Positions 16,053-25,237 are shown, numbered from the stretch's first letter. The stretch is DNA of 64,000 bases from Sphingobium faniae (GCA_900100475.1 FMTU01000008.1:129984-193983), one strand, 5' to 3'. Notes: generated by a model not told the origin, from the sequence alone. A program made the numbers and translations.

Positions 16053-17273
16053 ATGGAACCGTCAGACGAGCAACTGCGCGAATTCCAGCACTGGAAGGAT
16101 GATGGCCTGGCAGAGCGCGGCTTCGCACGCTGGGATGAATTGCGGGAAAAGGCCCCACGCCTGTTCAAGAGCGAGGCGGTCAAACCTGGCGATCCCAACG
16201 CCAAATGGTGGTATCTCCTCACTTACGACGATGTCCGCGACGCCTATATGAACCCCGACCCCTATTCGAGCGGCCAGTGGCAGGCGGTGCAGGATATGGC
16301 GCATAAACTCATCCCCGTGGGTTTGGACCCGCCAGAGCATGGGAAATATCGCCGCCTGCTCAACGCGCCTTTCGCACCGAAGGAGATCAAGAAGCTTGAA
16401 GGCGAGATTCGCGACTATTGCATCTCCCTGATCGATGCGTTCATTGATCGGGGCGAGTGCGATTTTCGAAACGAATTCGCGGTGCGCTTTCCGACCGCGA
16501 TCTTCGTGAAGATGATCGGCCTGCCGCTGGAAAAGCTCGACCATTATGTCGAATTGGTGCATGGCTGGCATCAGATTTCACCCGACGACGACATGGATGG
16601 AACCAAGGTCGCCGCGGGCGAGGCCGCCGTGATCGGCGTGCTGGCCGAACTGATGCAACAACGCCGCGCAAAGCCAGAAAATGACCTGATGAGCTACCTC
16701 ATCAAAGCGGAGGTCGATGGCGCACCGATGAGCGATGAGGATCTGCTGGCCACCGCCATGATCCTGCTTTCGGCGGGGCTGGATACGGTGGTCGCGCAAT
16801 TGGGGCATATGTTCGCCCATCTTGCGCAACATCCCGACCTACGGCGACGCGTGATCAATGAGCCGGAGAGCATCCCCAAGATCATCGAAGAAATGATGCG
16901 CTATTACGGCATTGCGGTCAGCGCCCGCACATTGACCCGCGACATCGAAATTGGCGGATGCCCCATGCGCGCGGGCGACCGTATCCTGATGCCCATTGCC
17001 GCGGCCAATCGCGATCCGAACATGTTCATCGACGCCGATCGGTTCGACCCCGACCGTCGCGGCAACAACCGGCATCTCAGTTTCGGGACAGGTGTGCATA
17101 GTTGTCTGGGCCTGCATCTTGCCCGGCTGGAAATGCGGATCGCGCTGGAAGAATGGCACCGTCGGATTCCCGACTATCATGTCAAGGCCGGTACGAAAGC
17201 GAAACTGATGTTGACCGACCTGCTCGTCACGGTGGGACATCTGGAACTGGCCTGGGACAAATTTTCGGCCTGA
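16053..17273 (+). CDS. Cytochrome P450 (bacterial class I type), copy 3
   Basis: A 406-residue soluble P450 with DPPEHGKYRRLLNAPF (helix C), helix I LLSAGLDTVVAQ, E-x-x-R in EEMMRYYG and the heme loop FGTGVHSCLGLHLARLE. AGAGGAAAG before the ATG gives a clear ribosome binding site. It is followed after 109 bases by an SDR with a TTG start, making a P450-SDR unit in which a new hydroxyl could be oxidised directly to a carbonyl. In the helix I motif Asp-Thr replaces the usual Glu/Asp-Thr context only mildly, so an active enzyme is expected. Confidence 0.93.
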   Translation: MEPSDEQLREFQHWKDDGLAERGFARWDELREKAPRLFKSEAVKPGDPNAKWWYLLTYDDVRDAYMNPDPYSSGQWQAVQDMAHKLIPVGLDPPEHGKYRRLLNAPFAPKEIKKLEGEIRDYCISLIDAFIDRGECDFRNEFAVRFPTAIFVKMIGLPLEKLDHYVELVHGWHQISPDDDMDGTKVAAGEAAVIGVLAELMQQRRAKPENDLMSYLIKAEVDGAPMSDEDLLATAMILLSAGLDTVVAQLGHMFAHLAQHPDLRRRVINEPESIPKIIEEMMRYYGIAVSARTLTRDIEIGGCPMRAGDRILMPIAAANRDPNMFIDADRFDPDRRGNNRHLSFGTGVHSCLGLHLARLEMRIALEEWHRRIPDYHVKAGTKAKLMLTDLLVTVGHLELAWDKFSA

Positions 17274-17382
17274 TCGGGGAAGGGTTTAGCGCTGGCAGCC
17301 CTGTTGGCCGACCCGCGGATCCCCGGCCCTGGCTCCATCCTTTTTCATTGCTTGAAGCATATATATTTACAGGAGAACGATC

Positions 17383-18147
17383 TTGGAAATCATCGGCGGG
17401 TTGAAAGGCAAGTGTGTAATCGTGACTGGCGGGGCCAGCGGCATTGGTGCCGCGAGCGTGCAAAATCTGGCGATTTCAGGCTGTAACATCCTGATCGCGG
17501 ACATGAATGAAGAGGCTGGCCAGGCGCTTGCCGACGACATCAACAAGGCAGGCGATGCACGCGCGGCATTCATCCGCACCGACGTTTCGATTGAATCGGA
17601 CGTGAAGGCTATGGTCGACAAGGCCGTCAGCACGTTCGGTCGCCTCGACGGTGCAATCAATGCCGCCGGCGTTCCCAATAATGGCAAAATTCTTCACGAA
17701 ATGACCGCCGAAGAGTTCATCCGCGTGACCGATATCAATCTGGTCGGCATGTTCCTGTGCGTCAAATATCAGATACAGGCGATGCTGGAGAATGGCGGCG
17801 GATCGATCGTCGCCATATCCTCGACCGCATCCATCATGGGCCTGCCCAACACTGCCGAATATTGCGCCAGCAAGGCCGGCGTCAATGGTCTGGTTCGCGC
17901 CGCCTCAATCGATTACGCGCAAAAGGGCATCCGCATAAACGCCATCCTGCCCGGTGCGACATGGACACCGCTGGCCCAGAAGGCCGTCGACATCAATCCG
18001 AACCTGAAGGGCACGGCAGAATTTTTCCCGATGAAGCGCTATGCCCAACCAGAAGAGATCGCCGCGCCCTCAGTATGGCTGCTGTCCGATCAGGCCTCCT
18101 ATGTCACGGGCACGGCCATCCCCATCGACGGCGCCCTGTCGGTTTAA
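17383..18147 (+). CDS. Short-chain dehydrogenase/reductase with TTG start
   Basis: A 254-residue classical SDR. It shows TGGASGIGAAS, ADMNEEAG (NAD-type acidic residue), NAAGVPN, the serine in VAISSTAS, YCASK, and the closing YVTGTAIPIDGA. The start is TTG at 17383 with AGGAG seven bases upstream (17371-17375); no ATG lies nearby in frame. It is the second gene of the P450 copy 3 unit. It converges on the VOC/NTF2 pair, whose stop is 81 bases away. Confidence 0.9.
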   Translation: MEIIGGLKGKCVIVTGGASGIGAASVQNLAISGCNILIADMNEEAGQALADDINKAGDARAAFIRTDVSIESDVKAMVDKAVSTFGRLDGAINAAGVPNNGKILHEMTAEEFIRVTDINLVGMFLCVKYQIQAMLENGGGSIVAISSTASIMGLPNTAEYCASKAGVNGLVRAASIDYAQKGIRINAILPGATWTPLAQKAVDINPNLKGTAEFFPMKRYAQPEEIAAPSVWLLSDQASYVTGTAIPIDGALSV

Positions 18148-18228
18148 AGGAGCTTAAAAACCGGACAAAAAAGAGCACCTCGTCCGATGGCAAGTCGGGC
18201 GGGGTGCTGCGTATCAGGTTACAGCGGT

Positions 18229-18774
18229 TCAAAGCACGCCGTTGGCATCCGCCATCGGAAAGCGACGGAAAACATCATCGCCCTCGAACTGCCCGGCCAT
18301 ATCCTTCACCATCTGGTAGATCGCCTCAACGCCCGGCAATTTCTCGTAAATTTCAATGAAATGCCCATGGCGTTCAATGGCATCAATCATTGCGAACGAC
18401 ATGCCCATACCATCCGCTTCAAACGCAATTTCTAAACCGGAGGCCACGAATGCGGCCTTTGACGCGGCCAGATCATCCACGATCAGCGCGACGTGGTGGA
18501 AGCCATAACGACCGCTGCCTTCCGGATAGAGATCATGGAAATAGGATGGCCCGGGCATATTTTGCTGATTGAATTCCAGCATCACTTCGCCCCACTGTGC
18601 GATGCAGGTGCCATGATCCAGATAGCGCGGCACCCCGCGATGCACGCAGTTTTCCAGCGGCAAGCTGTCCACGACGAAGAAAGGCCCTGTGCCGAACAAA
18701 GCAGAATGCTGGCGCGCGGCTTCCCGCATGTCCGACACGAAATAGGCGACCTGGCGGATGGCGTGGCCGTTCAT
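18229..18774 (-). CDS. VOC-superfamily (glyoxalase/dioxygenase-like) protein
   Basis: A 181-residue protein with two VOC half-domains. The first is IRQVAYFVSDMREA with FGTGPFF, and a strand ending GEVMLEFNQ supplies a possible metal-ligand glutamate. The second is YGFHHVALIVDDLAAS (histidine ligand) and HGHFIEIYE (glutamate ligand). This is like methylmalonyl-CoA epimerase or steroid delta-isomerase-adjacent VOC proteins. The ATG at 18774 is chosen because GGGAGAGAAT lies directly upstream. It follows the NTF2-like gene by 41 bases. The exact reaction is unknown. Confidence 0.82.
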   Translation of the reverse strand: MNGHAIRQVAYFVSDMREAARQHSALFGTGPFFVVDSLPLENCVHRGVPRYLDHGTCIAQWGEVMLEFNQQNMPGPSYFHDLYPEGSGRYGFHHVALIVDDLAASKAAFVASGLEIAFEADGMGMSFAMIDAIERHGHFIEIYEKLPGVEAIYQMVKDMAGQFEGDDVFRRFPMADANGVL

Positions 18775-18815
18775 ATTCTCTCTCCCGATAGGGTCGACTA
18801 TCGTCGACAACGGCA

Positions 18816-19193
18816 TCAACCGATGTTCGTCGCCTGAAAGCTGCAACAACGCCATTGACCGCCATCCTGCCGCCACACCTGTGTTACCGCCGCCTCCATA
18901 TCGACGATCATATCCACCGCCTTGACGCGAATTTTCTGTTTGAGCAAACCGGTGCTTATCGCTGCATCCCCATAGATGCGGACATCGAAGGTCGGGCGCG
19001 ACACTTCCAGAAACTCCAGCTTTTCCTGCGTGTTCCGGAGATACTCGTCTTTGCTTTCCACCTGCCCTGTCGCATGGATATGGACCAGGTCGTCAGTGTT
19101 CAGACCGGCGAGCCGGACATAGTCGCCAGCGATCAGCGCGCTTGCGCGTTCCTGCTCCAGTCCAGTGATCGCAGCAATGATCTTTTCCGACAT
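18816..19193 (-). CDS. NTF2-like/SnoaL-type nuclear transport factor 2 family protein
   Basis: A 125-residue protein of the DUF4440/SnoaL-like group. It has the cone-fold pattern: helix ITGLEQERASALIAGDY, then LNTDDLVHIHATGQVESKDEYL and VRIYGDAAISTGLL, ending TQVWRQDGGQWRCCSFQAT. Members serve as isomerases, cyclases or dehydratases for small hydrophobic substrates. The start at 19193 has AGGAAGAGGA upstream; a longer frame beginning inside the large dyad is not family-like. The promoter almost surely lies in the dyad about 140 bases upstream. Confidence 0.8.
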   Translation of the reverse strand: MSEKIIAAITGLEQERASALIAGDYVRLAGLNTDDLVHIHATGQVESKDEYLRNTQEKLEFLEVSRPTFDVRIYGDAAISTGLLKQKIRVKAVDMIVDMEAAVTQVWRQDGGQWRCCSFQATNIG

Positions 19194-19309
19194 GATGGTC
19201 CTCTTCCTGTCTGCTTTTCTAGATGGCTGTCGTACCCATCGCGTGGCGAGAGGCATATCGGTGAAACGAAATAGTCCAACCGCCATTCGATCAGGCAACC
19301 GGCACCCTT

Positions 19310-19367
19310 CCAATTTCTCTTTGACATATATTGTCCACTCGGACAATATATGTCAAAGAGAAATTGG
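19310..19367. promoter_or_regulatory. Perfect 27-bp inverted repeat with central operator (GTCCACTCGGAC)
   Basis: Bases 19310-19336 and 19341-19367 are perfect reverse complements separated by ACTC. The inner part, TTGACATATATTGTCC, includes the regulon core at 19333-19344 and gives TTGACA-N17-CAATAT on both strands, so it may carry symmetric back-to-back promoters. On the minus strand it serves the NTF2-VOC pair; on the plus strand there is only the convergent SDR. A terminator is unlikely because no T-run follows on either side. Confidence 0.7.
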
Positions 19368-19404
19368 CCAATGCCCGGCGCCATCCCGCCGTTTTAACGA
19401 CGTC

Positions 19405-20259
19405 CTATCGAACGCTATCCTCAGAAAAGTCGGCCCCCAGTGCGATCGCCCGGACGCTTTGCGCCTCCTCCCCACGTCCAGCATGAATCGCGATGGCCAT
19501 GTCGCTTGCTATCACGCCCAAAGGCAGCCGGAACGGCGGATTTTCAGCTTGCATCGCTGCTATGATGGCTGTCGCCGCCCGTGCCGGGTCGCCACTTTGC
19601 GTACCATGACTGGAAAGACTTTGCGCGCGCGCCAAAGCGACCGGCTCATAATCGGGAATGAAGCGTTCGGCGATGCGTAGCGAACGACCGTTGAAATCCG
19701 TCCTGAAAGGCCCCGGCTCCACGACCATGACCCCTATACCGAGTTCCCTGCACTCCGAAGCCAAAGCCTCCGACAGCCCTTCCAAGGCGAATTTACTCGC
19801 CGAATACCAAGGCGCGCCGGCAGCGCCGAATATGCCGACCACGGACGACATGTTGATGATATAGCCAGACCGACGTCGCCGCATACCCGGCAGCACGGCG
19901 CGCGTCATAGCGGCCATCCCAAAGAAGTTCACCTCGAACTGATCACGGATTTCCCGGTCGCTACTTTCCTCGACACCACCAATGAGGCCGTATCCCGCAT
20001 TATTAACCAACACATCGATCCTGCCAAAGGCTTGCTCTCCCTGATGCGCAGCGGCCTTTATATGCTCGGGAGAGGTCACATCCAGCGGCAGCGCCAATGC
20101 GCAACCGTCGCCTATGGCGACAATATCCGCCAAGGTGGACAAGTCCCGGGCAGTCGCAATTACCCGTCCACCCCTGGAAAGAACCGCCAATGCGATCTCA
20201 CGGCCAAGGCCAGTGGAACATCCGGTTATCAACCAGACGCCTTTTTCCCAGATTGTCAT
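19405..20259 (-). CDS. Short-chain dehydrogenase/reductase (TGCSTGLG type)
   Basis: A 284-residue SDR of the longer 'classical 2'-like group. It shows ITGCSTGLGREIA, the ATARDLS second strand (NADP-type arginine), DVLVNNAGYGLIGG, the serine in INMSSVVG, and YSASKFALEGLSE. The start is uncertain: ATG at 20259 (preceded by AGGGGGAG) is preferred over one five codons earlier. It is the third gene of the E1-E2-SDR unit, 46 bases after the E2 stop. It probably oxidises or reduces an intermediate tied to the 2-oxoacid step (inference). Confidence 0.88.
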   Translation of the reverse strand: MTIWEKGVWLITGCSTGLGREIALAVLSRGGRVIATARDLSTLADIVAIGDGCALALPLDVTSPEHIKAAAHQGEQAFGRIDVLVNNAGYGLIGGVEESSDREIRDQFEVNFFGMAAMTRAVLPGMRRRRSGYIINMSSVVGIFGAAGAPWYSASKFALEGLSEALASECRELGIGVMVVEPGPFRTDFNGRSLRIAERFIPDYEPVALARAQSLSSHGTQSGDPARAATAIIAAMQAENPPFRLPLGVIASDMAIAIHAGRGEEAQSVRAIALGADFSEDSVR

Positions 20260-20305
20260 TCTCCCCCTGCTCATCCGATGCAGTGCATCGCATCTTCACG
20301 TGATT

Positions 20306-21571
20306 TCAGGCCATGATTTGCAGCGGTTCTTCTACAAAAGCGCGGAAAGCAGCCATGAACTGTGCCGCTGTAGCGCCATCAATGGCACGATGATCGAAAC
20401 TGGCCGTTGCCGCCATGATCGTTGCAAGGCCCAATGCGCCGTCCACTTTCCATGGCTGTTCCAAGGCTGCGCCAATGCCCAGGATCAAGGCCTGAGGCGG
20501 GTTGATTACAGGAAACATCTCATTGATCCCGAACATGCCAAGGTTGGAAATGGATGCTGTCCCACCCTGATACTCTTCGGGCGCCAGCTTGCCGTCGCGA
20601 GCCTTGGCAGCAAGGCCTTTACTCTGCCGCGCAATTCCGGTGAGGGAAAGAGATCCGGCATCCTTGATCACCGGCGTGACAAGTCCACCGTCAATAGCCA
20701 CCGCCATGGAGATATCGACCCGCTCGAACTGATATAGTTCCTCGCCACCAAACTGCACATTCGCGTCGGGAACCCTGATGAGCGCCAATGCCATCGCCTT
20801 AACCAGCATATCGTTGACGCTCAACTTGACGCCTCGATCAGCAAGACTTTCATTCAGGTCGGCCCGCAATTTGAGAAGTCGGTCAAGATTGCACCGCGTC
20901 GTGAGATAAAAATGCGGGATAGTCTGCTTGCTCTCCGTCAGGCGGCGCGCAATCGTCTTGCGCATGCTGGAAAGCTTGATGGCATTAACCGGCACGCCCT
21001 GCGGCGGGCGCGCGATAATGGGAGCCGTTGCTGAGCCAGCGGCGGACCCGCTCGCTGCCGGCGCCATGACCGCTGGCGTCAGGAGCGATGCTATCCCCAG
21101 GTCAGCCTTCACAATCTTGCCACGCGGCCCGCTGCCTGAAATATTTGCAAGCGCGATGTCTTTGGCGGCAGCTATCCGCCGCGCCAGCGGCGTGGCATTA
21201 TTCTCACCATCACAATACCGTGCAATAGCCGCTGGTTGTGCGGGGATCGGATCAGGTCGCGGAGATGGCGCCGTCGCTGGCTTCTGTGCCGCTTCCACAC
21301 CTTCTTGCAGCGGTTCCGACTGCGATTCATGTCCTTCCGCCAGAATGGCGATCACGGTGCCTACCGCAATGTCATCGGTGCCTTCAGGAATGACCAGTCT
21401 GGAAACCCTGCCGTCATCGACAGCCTCAAACTCCATCGTAGCCTTGTCGGTTTCAATTTCCGCGATCATATCGCCAGCCTTGACCATGTCGCCTTCAGCC
21501 ACGAGCCATTTGGCCAATGTGCCCTTTTCCATGGTCGGCGACAGTGCTGGCATCTTGAGTTCAACGGCCAT
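20306..21571 (-). CDS. Dihydrolipoamide acyltransferase (E2) of a 2-oxoacid dehydrogenase complex
   Basis: A 421-residue E2. One lipoyl domain covers residues 1-80 with the lipoylated lysine in [11 protein letters not shown] flexible Ala/Pro linker follows, then a peripheral-subunit-binding domain ([14 protein letters not shown] to [11 protein letters not shown]) and a catalytic domain with [12 protein letters not shown] (His and Asp of the active site). The ATG at 21571 lies one base after the E1 stop, with GGGGAAT upstream. It would accept an acyl group from the E1 next door and pass it to CoA. No E3 gene is present, so lipoamide dehydrogenase must be shared with the housekeeping complexes. 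Confidence 0.9.
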   Translation of the reverse strand: MAVELKMPALSPTMEKGTLAKWLVAEGDMVKAGDMIAEIETDKATMEFEAVDDGRVSRLVIPEGTDDIAVGTVIAILAEGHESQSEPLQEGVEAAQKPATAPSPRPDPIPAQPAAIARYCDGENNATPLARRIAAAKDIALANISGSGPRGKIVKADLGIASLLTPAVMAPAASGSAAGSATAPIIARPPQGVPVNAIKLSSMRKTIARRLTESKQTIPHFYLTTRCNLDRLLKLRADLNESLADRGVKLSVNDMLVKAMALALIRVPDANVQFGGEELYQFERVDISMAVAIDGGLVTPVIKDAGSLSLTGIARQSKGLAAKARDGKLAPEEYQGGTASISNLGMFGINEMFPVINPPQALILGIGAALEQPWKVDGALGLATIMAATASFDHRAIDGATAAQFMAAFRAFVEEPLQIMA

Positions 21572-21572
21572 G

Positions 21573-23921
21573 TCAATTCCCCAGAAAGAGTTCAGCGACC
21601 GCTTCGACGATGGCGTCGGCGTCAAGCCTGTAAGCGCGATAAAGATCGAACTTGTCGCCGGTCTGCCCGAAACGGTCGGTGCCAAGCGGGCTGACCCGCA
21701 TTCCGGCCACACCGCCAAGCCATGACACGGCGCTGGGCGAACCATCCAGCACCGTCACCAGCCCCGCCCCGGGCGCCAGCGCAGAAAGCAGGGTTTCCGC
21801 ATGGCAGGGCGCGGAACGCTGGCCCGTCCAGCGCGCGGCGCGACGGTTCGACCAACCCCGGTGCAAAAGATCAGGCGACGTTATATTCAGCAGCCCAATC
21901 CCTGGAATATCGTCGACAAGTTGCTCCCATGCTTCAAGAGCTTCGGTTGCGACCACCCCGGTAAAGGCTATCGCCGCCTCGGCTCCTTCCGTCGGGCGAC
22001 GCAACCAATATCCGCCTTTAAGGGCATCGGCTTCCCAACTGTCATCTTCTCGTTCGATTTGCGGGATCGCGCGCGTGGTCAGGCGAAGATAAACCGAACT
22101 CCCGTCAGGTTGCTGCATATGATCAAAAGCCCATCGCATCATGGCCGCAAGCTCGTCTGCCCATGCCGGTTCGAAATAGGTAAGATTGGGTTGCCCCATG
22201 CCGATCAGTGGGGTGTTGATCGACTGATGCGCTCCCCCTTCGGCGGCGAGTGTCAATCCCGAAGGCGTGCCGACCAGCAGGAACCGGGAATCCTGGTAAC
22301 AACCATAATTCAGCGCATCCAGCCCGCGAGAAATGAACGGATCATAGACCGTGCCCACTGGGATCAGGCGCGTACCGAAATGGGGCGCGGCCAAACCTAG
22401 CGAAGCCAGCATAATGAAGAAATTATTCTCCGCAATGCCCAGTTCGATATGCTGGCCTGCCGCATGCTGTGCCCATTTCTGCGCCGAAGGAATCTTCGCC
22501 TTATGGAAGACGTCATGCAACTCCTGCCGACGGAACAGTCCACGCTGGTTCACAAACCCGCCCAGATTGGTCGTCTGGGTAACATCAGGAGCGGTGGTGA
22601 CGATATAATCGCCAAGCGGTTCACCCGACTTCGCCAGGTCGAGAAGAATGCGGCCAAAGGCGGCCTGAGTCGATTGTTCAGCTCCCTCGGGCACGGGCAG
22701 TCGTGCGGGAACAGGAATTGTGATCGCATGAGCCTCCGCAGCTTTGCCGGCCAATGGACTGGCGTCTACAAAAGCCTGCATCTGCGTAGCCACGTTATTG
22801 CCAAGGCCGCCCCAAGGTTCCCACTCCTCTCCTTCACCAATACCCAGGTCAGATCGCATCTGCTCAATCTGACCCGGATTCATCATGCCGGAATGATTGT
22901 CCTTATGACCGGCGAGCGGCAGGCCATATCCCTTGATAGTGTAGGCAATGAACAGGGTCGGATGCTCATCATTGGCGCCATCGAACGCCTCGACCAGCGA
23001 TTCGATACAATGGCCTCCCAGATTGGTCATCAAGGCCGCGAGCGCGTCGTCATCGAAGCTATCCAGCAATTTTTTGACGTTGGTCTGCTTGCCGATATCC
23101 GCCATCAGCCGCTCGCGCCAGGTCGCGCCGCCCTGATAAGTCAGAGCCGCAAATTCAGCATTGGGGCAGTTATCAATCCATTCTTCCAGCGCTTTGCCCC
23201 CCGGCCTCTTGAAAGCCTCTTTCTGAAGCTTGCCATGCTTGAGCGTGACGACGCGCCAGCCACAGGTTTCGAATATATCGTCGAAACGTCGGAACATACG
23301 ATCGGCCGTGGTGCTGTCGAGCGATTGCCGGTTATAATCGACCACCCACCAGCAATTCCGCAGGTCATGCTTGTAACCTTCGATCAGGCATTCATAAATA
23401 TTACCCTCGTCCAGTTCGGCATCGCCCATCAACGCGATCATCCTGCCGGCATCTTCTTCGCGCACTTGGCCGTGCGCGATCAGATAATCCTGTACCAGGC
23501 TGGAAAAAGCCGTAACCGCAACGCCAAGCCCGACGGAGCCGGTGGAGAAGTCGACCGCAATCTTGTCCTTGGTACGGGAAGGATAACTCTGTGCTCCGCC
23601 CAGCCCTCGAAAATGTTGCAATTGATCGAGCGACTGATTGCCCAGAAGATAATGAATGGCATGAAGGACCGGGCCGGCATGCGGCTTTACCGCCACTTTG
23701 TCCTGCGGACGCAATGCATGGAAATAGAGCGCCGCCATAATGGCCGTCATCGATGCGCAACTCGCCTGATGGCCGCCAACCTTCAAGCCATCACGCTTTG
23801 GCCGGATATGATTGGCATTATGGATCGTCCATGACGATAACCAGCGCAACCGCGTGTCCAGCGTCTGGATAGCTTCGATCTTTTCGGCTGAGGCCGGGGT
23901 ATATGACATATCTTTCAGCAT
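21573..23921 (-). CDS. Pyruvate dehydrogenase-type homodimeric E1 (AceE-like, TPP)
   Basis: A 782-residue transketolase-fold enzyme of the homodimeric AceE family. Its parts are the N-terminal [21 protein letters not shown] region, the TPP-Mg motif GDAELDEGN...DYNRQSLD near residues 180-210, and the middle domain with GLGNNVAT. The C-terminal pyrimidine domain includes [17 protein letters not shown]. It is about 100 residues shorter than typical AceE. AGGA seven bases before the ATG supports the start. The gene is in the regulon (dyad at 23953) and divergent from an Lrp/AsnC gene. It may decarboxylate pyruvate released by the pathway or another 2-oxoacid; the sequence does not decide. Confidence 0.87.
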   Translation of the reverse strand: MLKDMSYTPASAEKIEAIQTLDTRLRWLSSWTIHNANHIRPKRDGLKVGGHQASCASMTAIMAALYFHALRPQDKVAVKPHAGPVLHAIHYLLGNQSLDQLQHFRGLGGAQSYPSRTKDKIAVDFSTGSVGLGVAVTAFSSLVQDYLIAHGQVREEDAGRMIALMGDAELDEGNIYECLIEGYKHDLRNCWWVVDYNRQSLDSTTADRMFRRFDDIFETCGWRVVTLKHGKLQKEAFKRPGGKALEEWIDNCPNAEFAALTYQGGATWRERLMADIGKQTNVKKLLDSFDDDALAALMTNLGGHCIESLVEAFDGANDEHPTLFIAYTIKGYGLPLAGHKDNHSGMMNPGQIEQMRSDLGIGEGEEWEPWGGLGNNVATQMQAFVDASPLAGKAAEAHAITIPVPARLPVPEGAEQSTQAAFGRILLDLAKSGEPLGDYIVTTAPDVTQTTNLGGFVNQRGLFRRQELHDVFHKAKIPSAQKWAQHAAGQHIELGIAENNFFIMLASLGLAAPHFGTRLIPVGTVYDPFISRGLDALNYGCYQDSRFLLVGTPSGLTLAAEGGAHQSINTPLIGMGQPNLTYFEPAWADELAAMMRWAFDHMQQPDGSSVYLRLTTRAIPQIEREDDSWEADALKGGYWLRRPTEGAEAAIAFTGVVATEALEAWEQLVDDIPGIGLLNITSPDLLHRGWSNRRAARWTGQRSAPCHAETLLSALAPGAGLVTVLDGSPSAVSWLGGVAGMRVSPLGTDRFGQTGDKFDLYRAYRLDADAIVEAVAELFLGN

Positions 23922-23952
23922 GGCCTCTTCCTATCTGTTGAAGCCATAAATA

Positions 23953-23964
23953 GTCCATATGGAC
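23953..23964 (-). promoter_or_regulatory. Operator dyad (GTCCATATGGAC) before the E1-E2-SDR unit
   Basis: A perfect 12-bp palindrome 32 bases before the E1 start, in the 124-bp divergent gap shared with the Lrp/AsnC gene. The flank ACAGGTTCGTCC on the right repeats a half-site. It is identical to the core in front of P450 copy 3. Confidence 0.6.
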
Positions 23965-24045
23965 AGGTTCGTCCTTGCAAATAGTGACGAATAATATAGT
24001 ATATTCAGCAGAATTTGCCAAAAAGATCAGGATTTTTGGATAATT

Positions 24046-24519
24046 ATGCCGATTCATCCACTCGACTCTATTAGCCGCCGCATTCTGGTCGCTTTACAAA
24101 GCAATGGGCGCGCCACCAATCAGGAGGTTTCCGAGTTCGCCGGCCTGTCAGCAAGCCCCTGCCTGCGAAGAACCAAGCAATTGGAAAGCCAGGGGGTGAT
24201 TGTCGGATATGTTGCCTTGGTCGATCCCGAAGCACTTGGACTTTCCGTCACCGCCTTTGTCCGCGTGCGGCTGGGCGTGCAGGACGACCAGCATCTCACG
24301 CGCTTCGAGGCAGCGGTTATGCAGTTTCCCGAGGTCATGGATTGCCATCTCATGTCAGGCGAGGCGGATTATCAGCTCCGCGTGCTTGTGGCCTCACTCG
24401 GCGAGTTCGAGGATTTTCTTCGGCAAAAGCTGACGAAGATATTCGGAATATCGGAAATCACGACCAGCTTTGCCTTGCGTACAGTGGTCGCCAAAACAGC
24501 TTTGCCGGTAACAATATAA
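24046..24519 (+). CDS. Lrp/AsnC-family transcriptional regulator
   Basis: A 157-residue Lrp-type regulator. It has an N-terminal winged helix (LDSISRRILVALQSNGRAT, then EVSEFAGLSASPCLRR) and a C-terminal RAM ligand-binding domain (AFVRVRLGVQ, CHLMSGEADYQLRVLVAS). It is divergent from the E1-E2-SDR unit and shares the 124-bp gap with it. It may therefore tune that unit in response to an amino or keto acid, in addition to the TetR-type dyads. Next on its right are transposase remnants, so it marks the edge of the catabolic region. Confidence 0.88.
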   Translation: MPIHPLDSISRRILVALQSNGRATNQEVSEFAGLSASPCLRRTKQLESQGVIVGYVALVDPEALGLSVTAFVRVRLGVQDDQHLTRFEAAVMQFPEVMDCHLMSGEADYQLRVLVASLGEFEDFLRQKLTKIFGISEITTSFALRTVVAKTALPVTI

Positions 24520-24545
24520 ATGCTTTGAATCCGACGATCTGATCT

Positions 24546-24692
24546 GCGCCCAAGGACTATGGCCTGCACGAGACGCTCTATAACCGATGGAAGCGGTGGA
24601 GCGAGATGGGCGCCTTCCTCAGCATGATGGAAGGGCTGGCCGCCGAGTGCGCTGAGCCAAAGACGGTGATGATCGAGGCAACCTACCTCAAG
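24546..24692 (+). pseudogene. IS5-family transposase fragment
   Basis: The frame reads APKDYGLHETLYNRWKRWSE and ends KTVMIEATYLK, which is the conserved N-terminal/first catalytic Asp region of IS5-type transposases with Glu in place of the usual Asp. Only about 49 codons remain. The fragment fuses in frame to a tyrosine recombinase remnant at about 24693, so it is an insertion scar rather than a live element. No terminal inverted repeats were found. Confidence 0.65.
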
Positions 24693-25116
24693 GGAAAGCC
24701 GCGCACGACAACTTGGCTGGGCATCGAGCATGGCTTCGGCATCCGTCACTATGCGACGGACCGGAACGTCTACAAGGCGGAAAGCTGGGGTTATCGTCTT
24801 GAGAACACCAATCCCTGCCGCGCCGTCAGGCTCAATCGAAAGCGCAAGTGCGAGCGCTTCCTGAGCCGCGCGGAACTGGAGCGGTTGGGCGAGGTGTTGG
24901 CGCGGATGCGGGCAAGCGACGATGCGGTCAGGCCCATTGCTGCGGCACACGTTCGCCAGCCACGCCGCGATGAGTAAGGAGACGCTGCCAATGATCGGCC
25001 GTCTGCTCGGCCATGCCAACCCACAATCGACGGCGCGCTACGCTCACCTTGATGGCGAGCACGTTCTTGATGCGGCAGAGCAGATCGGTGCTGTCATAGA
25101 AGATATGATGAAATGA
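24693..25116 (+). pseudogene. Tyrosine recombinase (phage/XerC-type integrase) remnant, frameshifted
   Basis: The first part, up to about 24977, reads AESWGYRLENTNPCRAV followed by ERFLSRAELERLGEVLARM, as in the core-binding to catalytic domain junction of integrases. The frame then shifts near 24940. The C-terminal part (24943-25116) reads LLRHTFASHAAMSKETL, then LLGHANPQSTARYAHLD, which carries the His, the GH and the tyrosine of the active site. The arginine-I region is lost by deletion. It is the trace of an older integrase-bearing element, fused to an IS5 scar. Confidence 0.7.
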
Positions 25117-25139
25117 GAGGTGTATGGTGTAGCGCATTT

Positions 25140-25181
25140 GAAATACACTCCATCATTCATTCTAAAGATGAAGTGTATTCC
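25140..25181. repeat. Imperfect inverted repeat (15-bp arms)
   Basis: GAAATACACTCCATC (25140-25154) and GATGAAGTGTATTCC (25167-25181) pair at 13 of 15 positions across a 12-base loop. It lies just after the recombinase remnant and could be an old element end or operator. No flanking direct repeat was seen. Confidence 0.35.
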
Positions 25182-25237
25182 TGATCCGTAAACTACAATA
25201 GAGTCATATATTTTTCAGTACTCATGAAGAATATGAA

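Noticed and set aside
19310..19367. Reading the large inverted repeat as a rho-independent terminator
   Set aside because: Neither flank carries a T-run, and the inner part matches operators and promoter boxes found elsewhere in the cluster.
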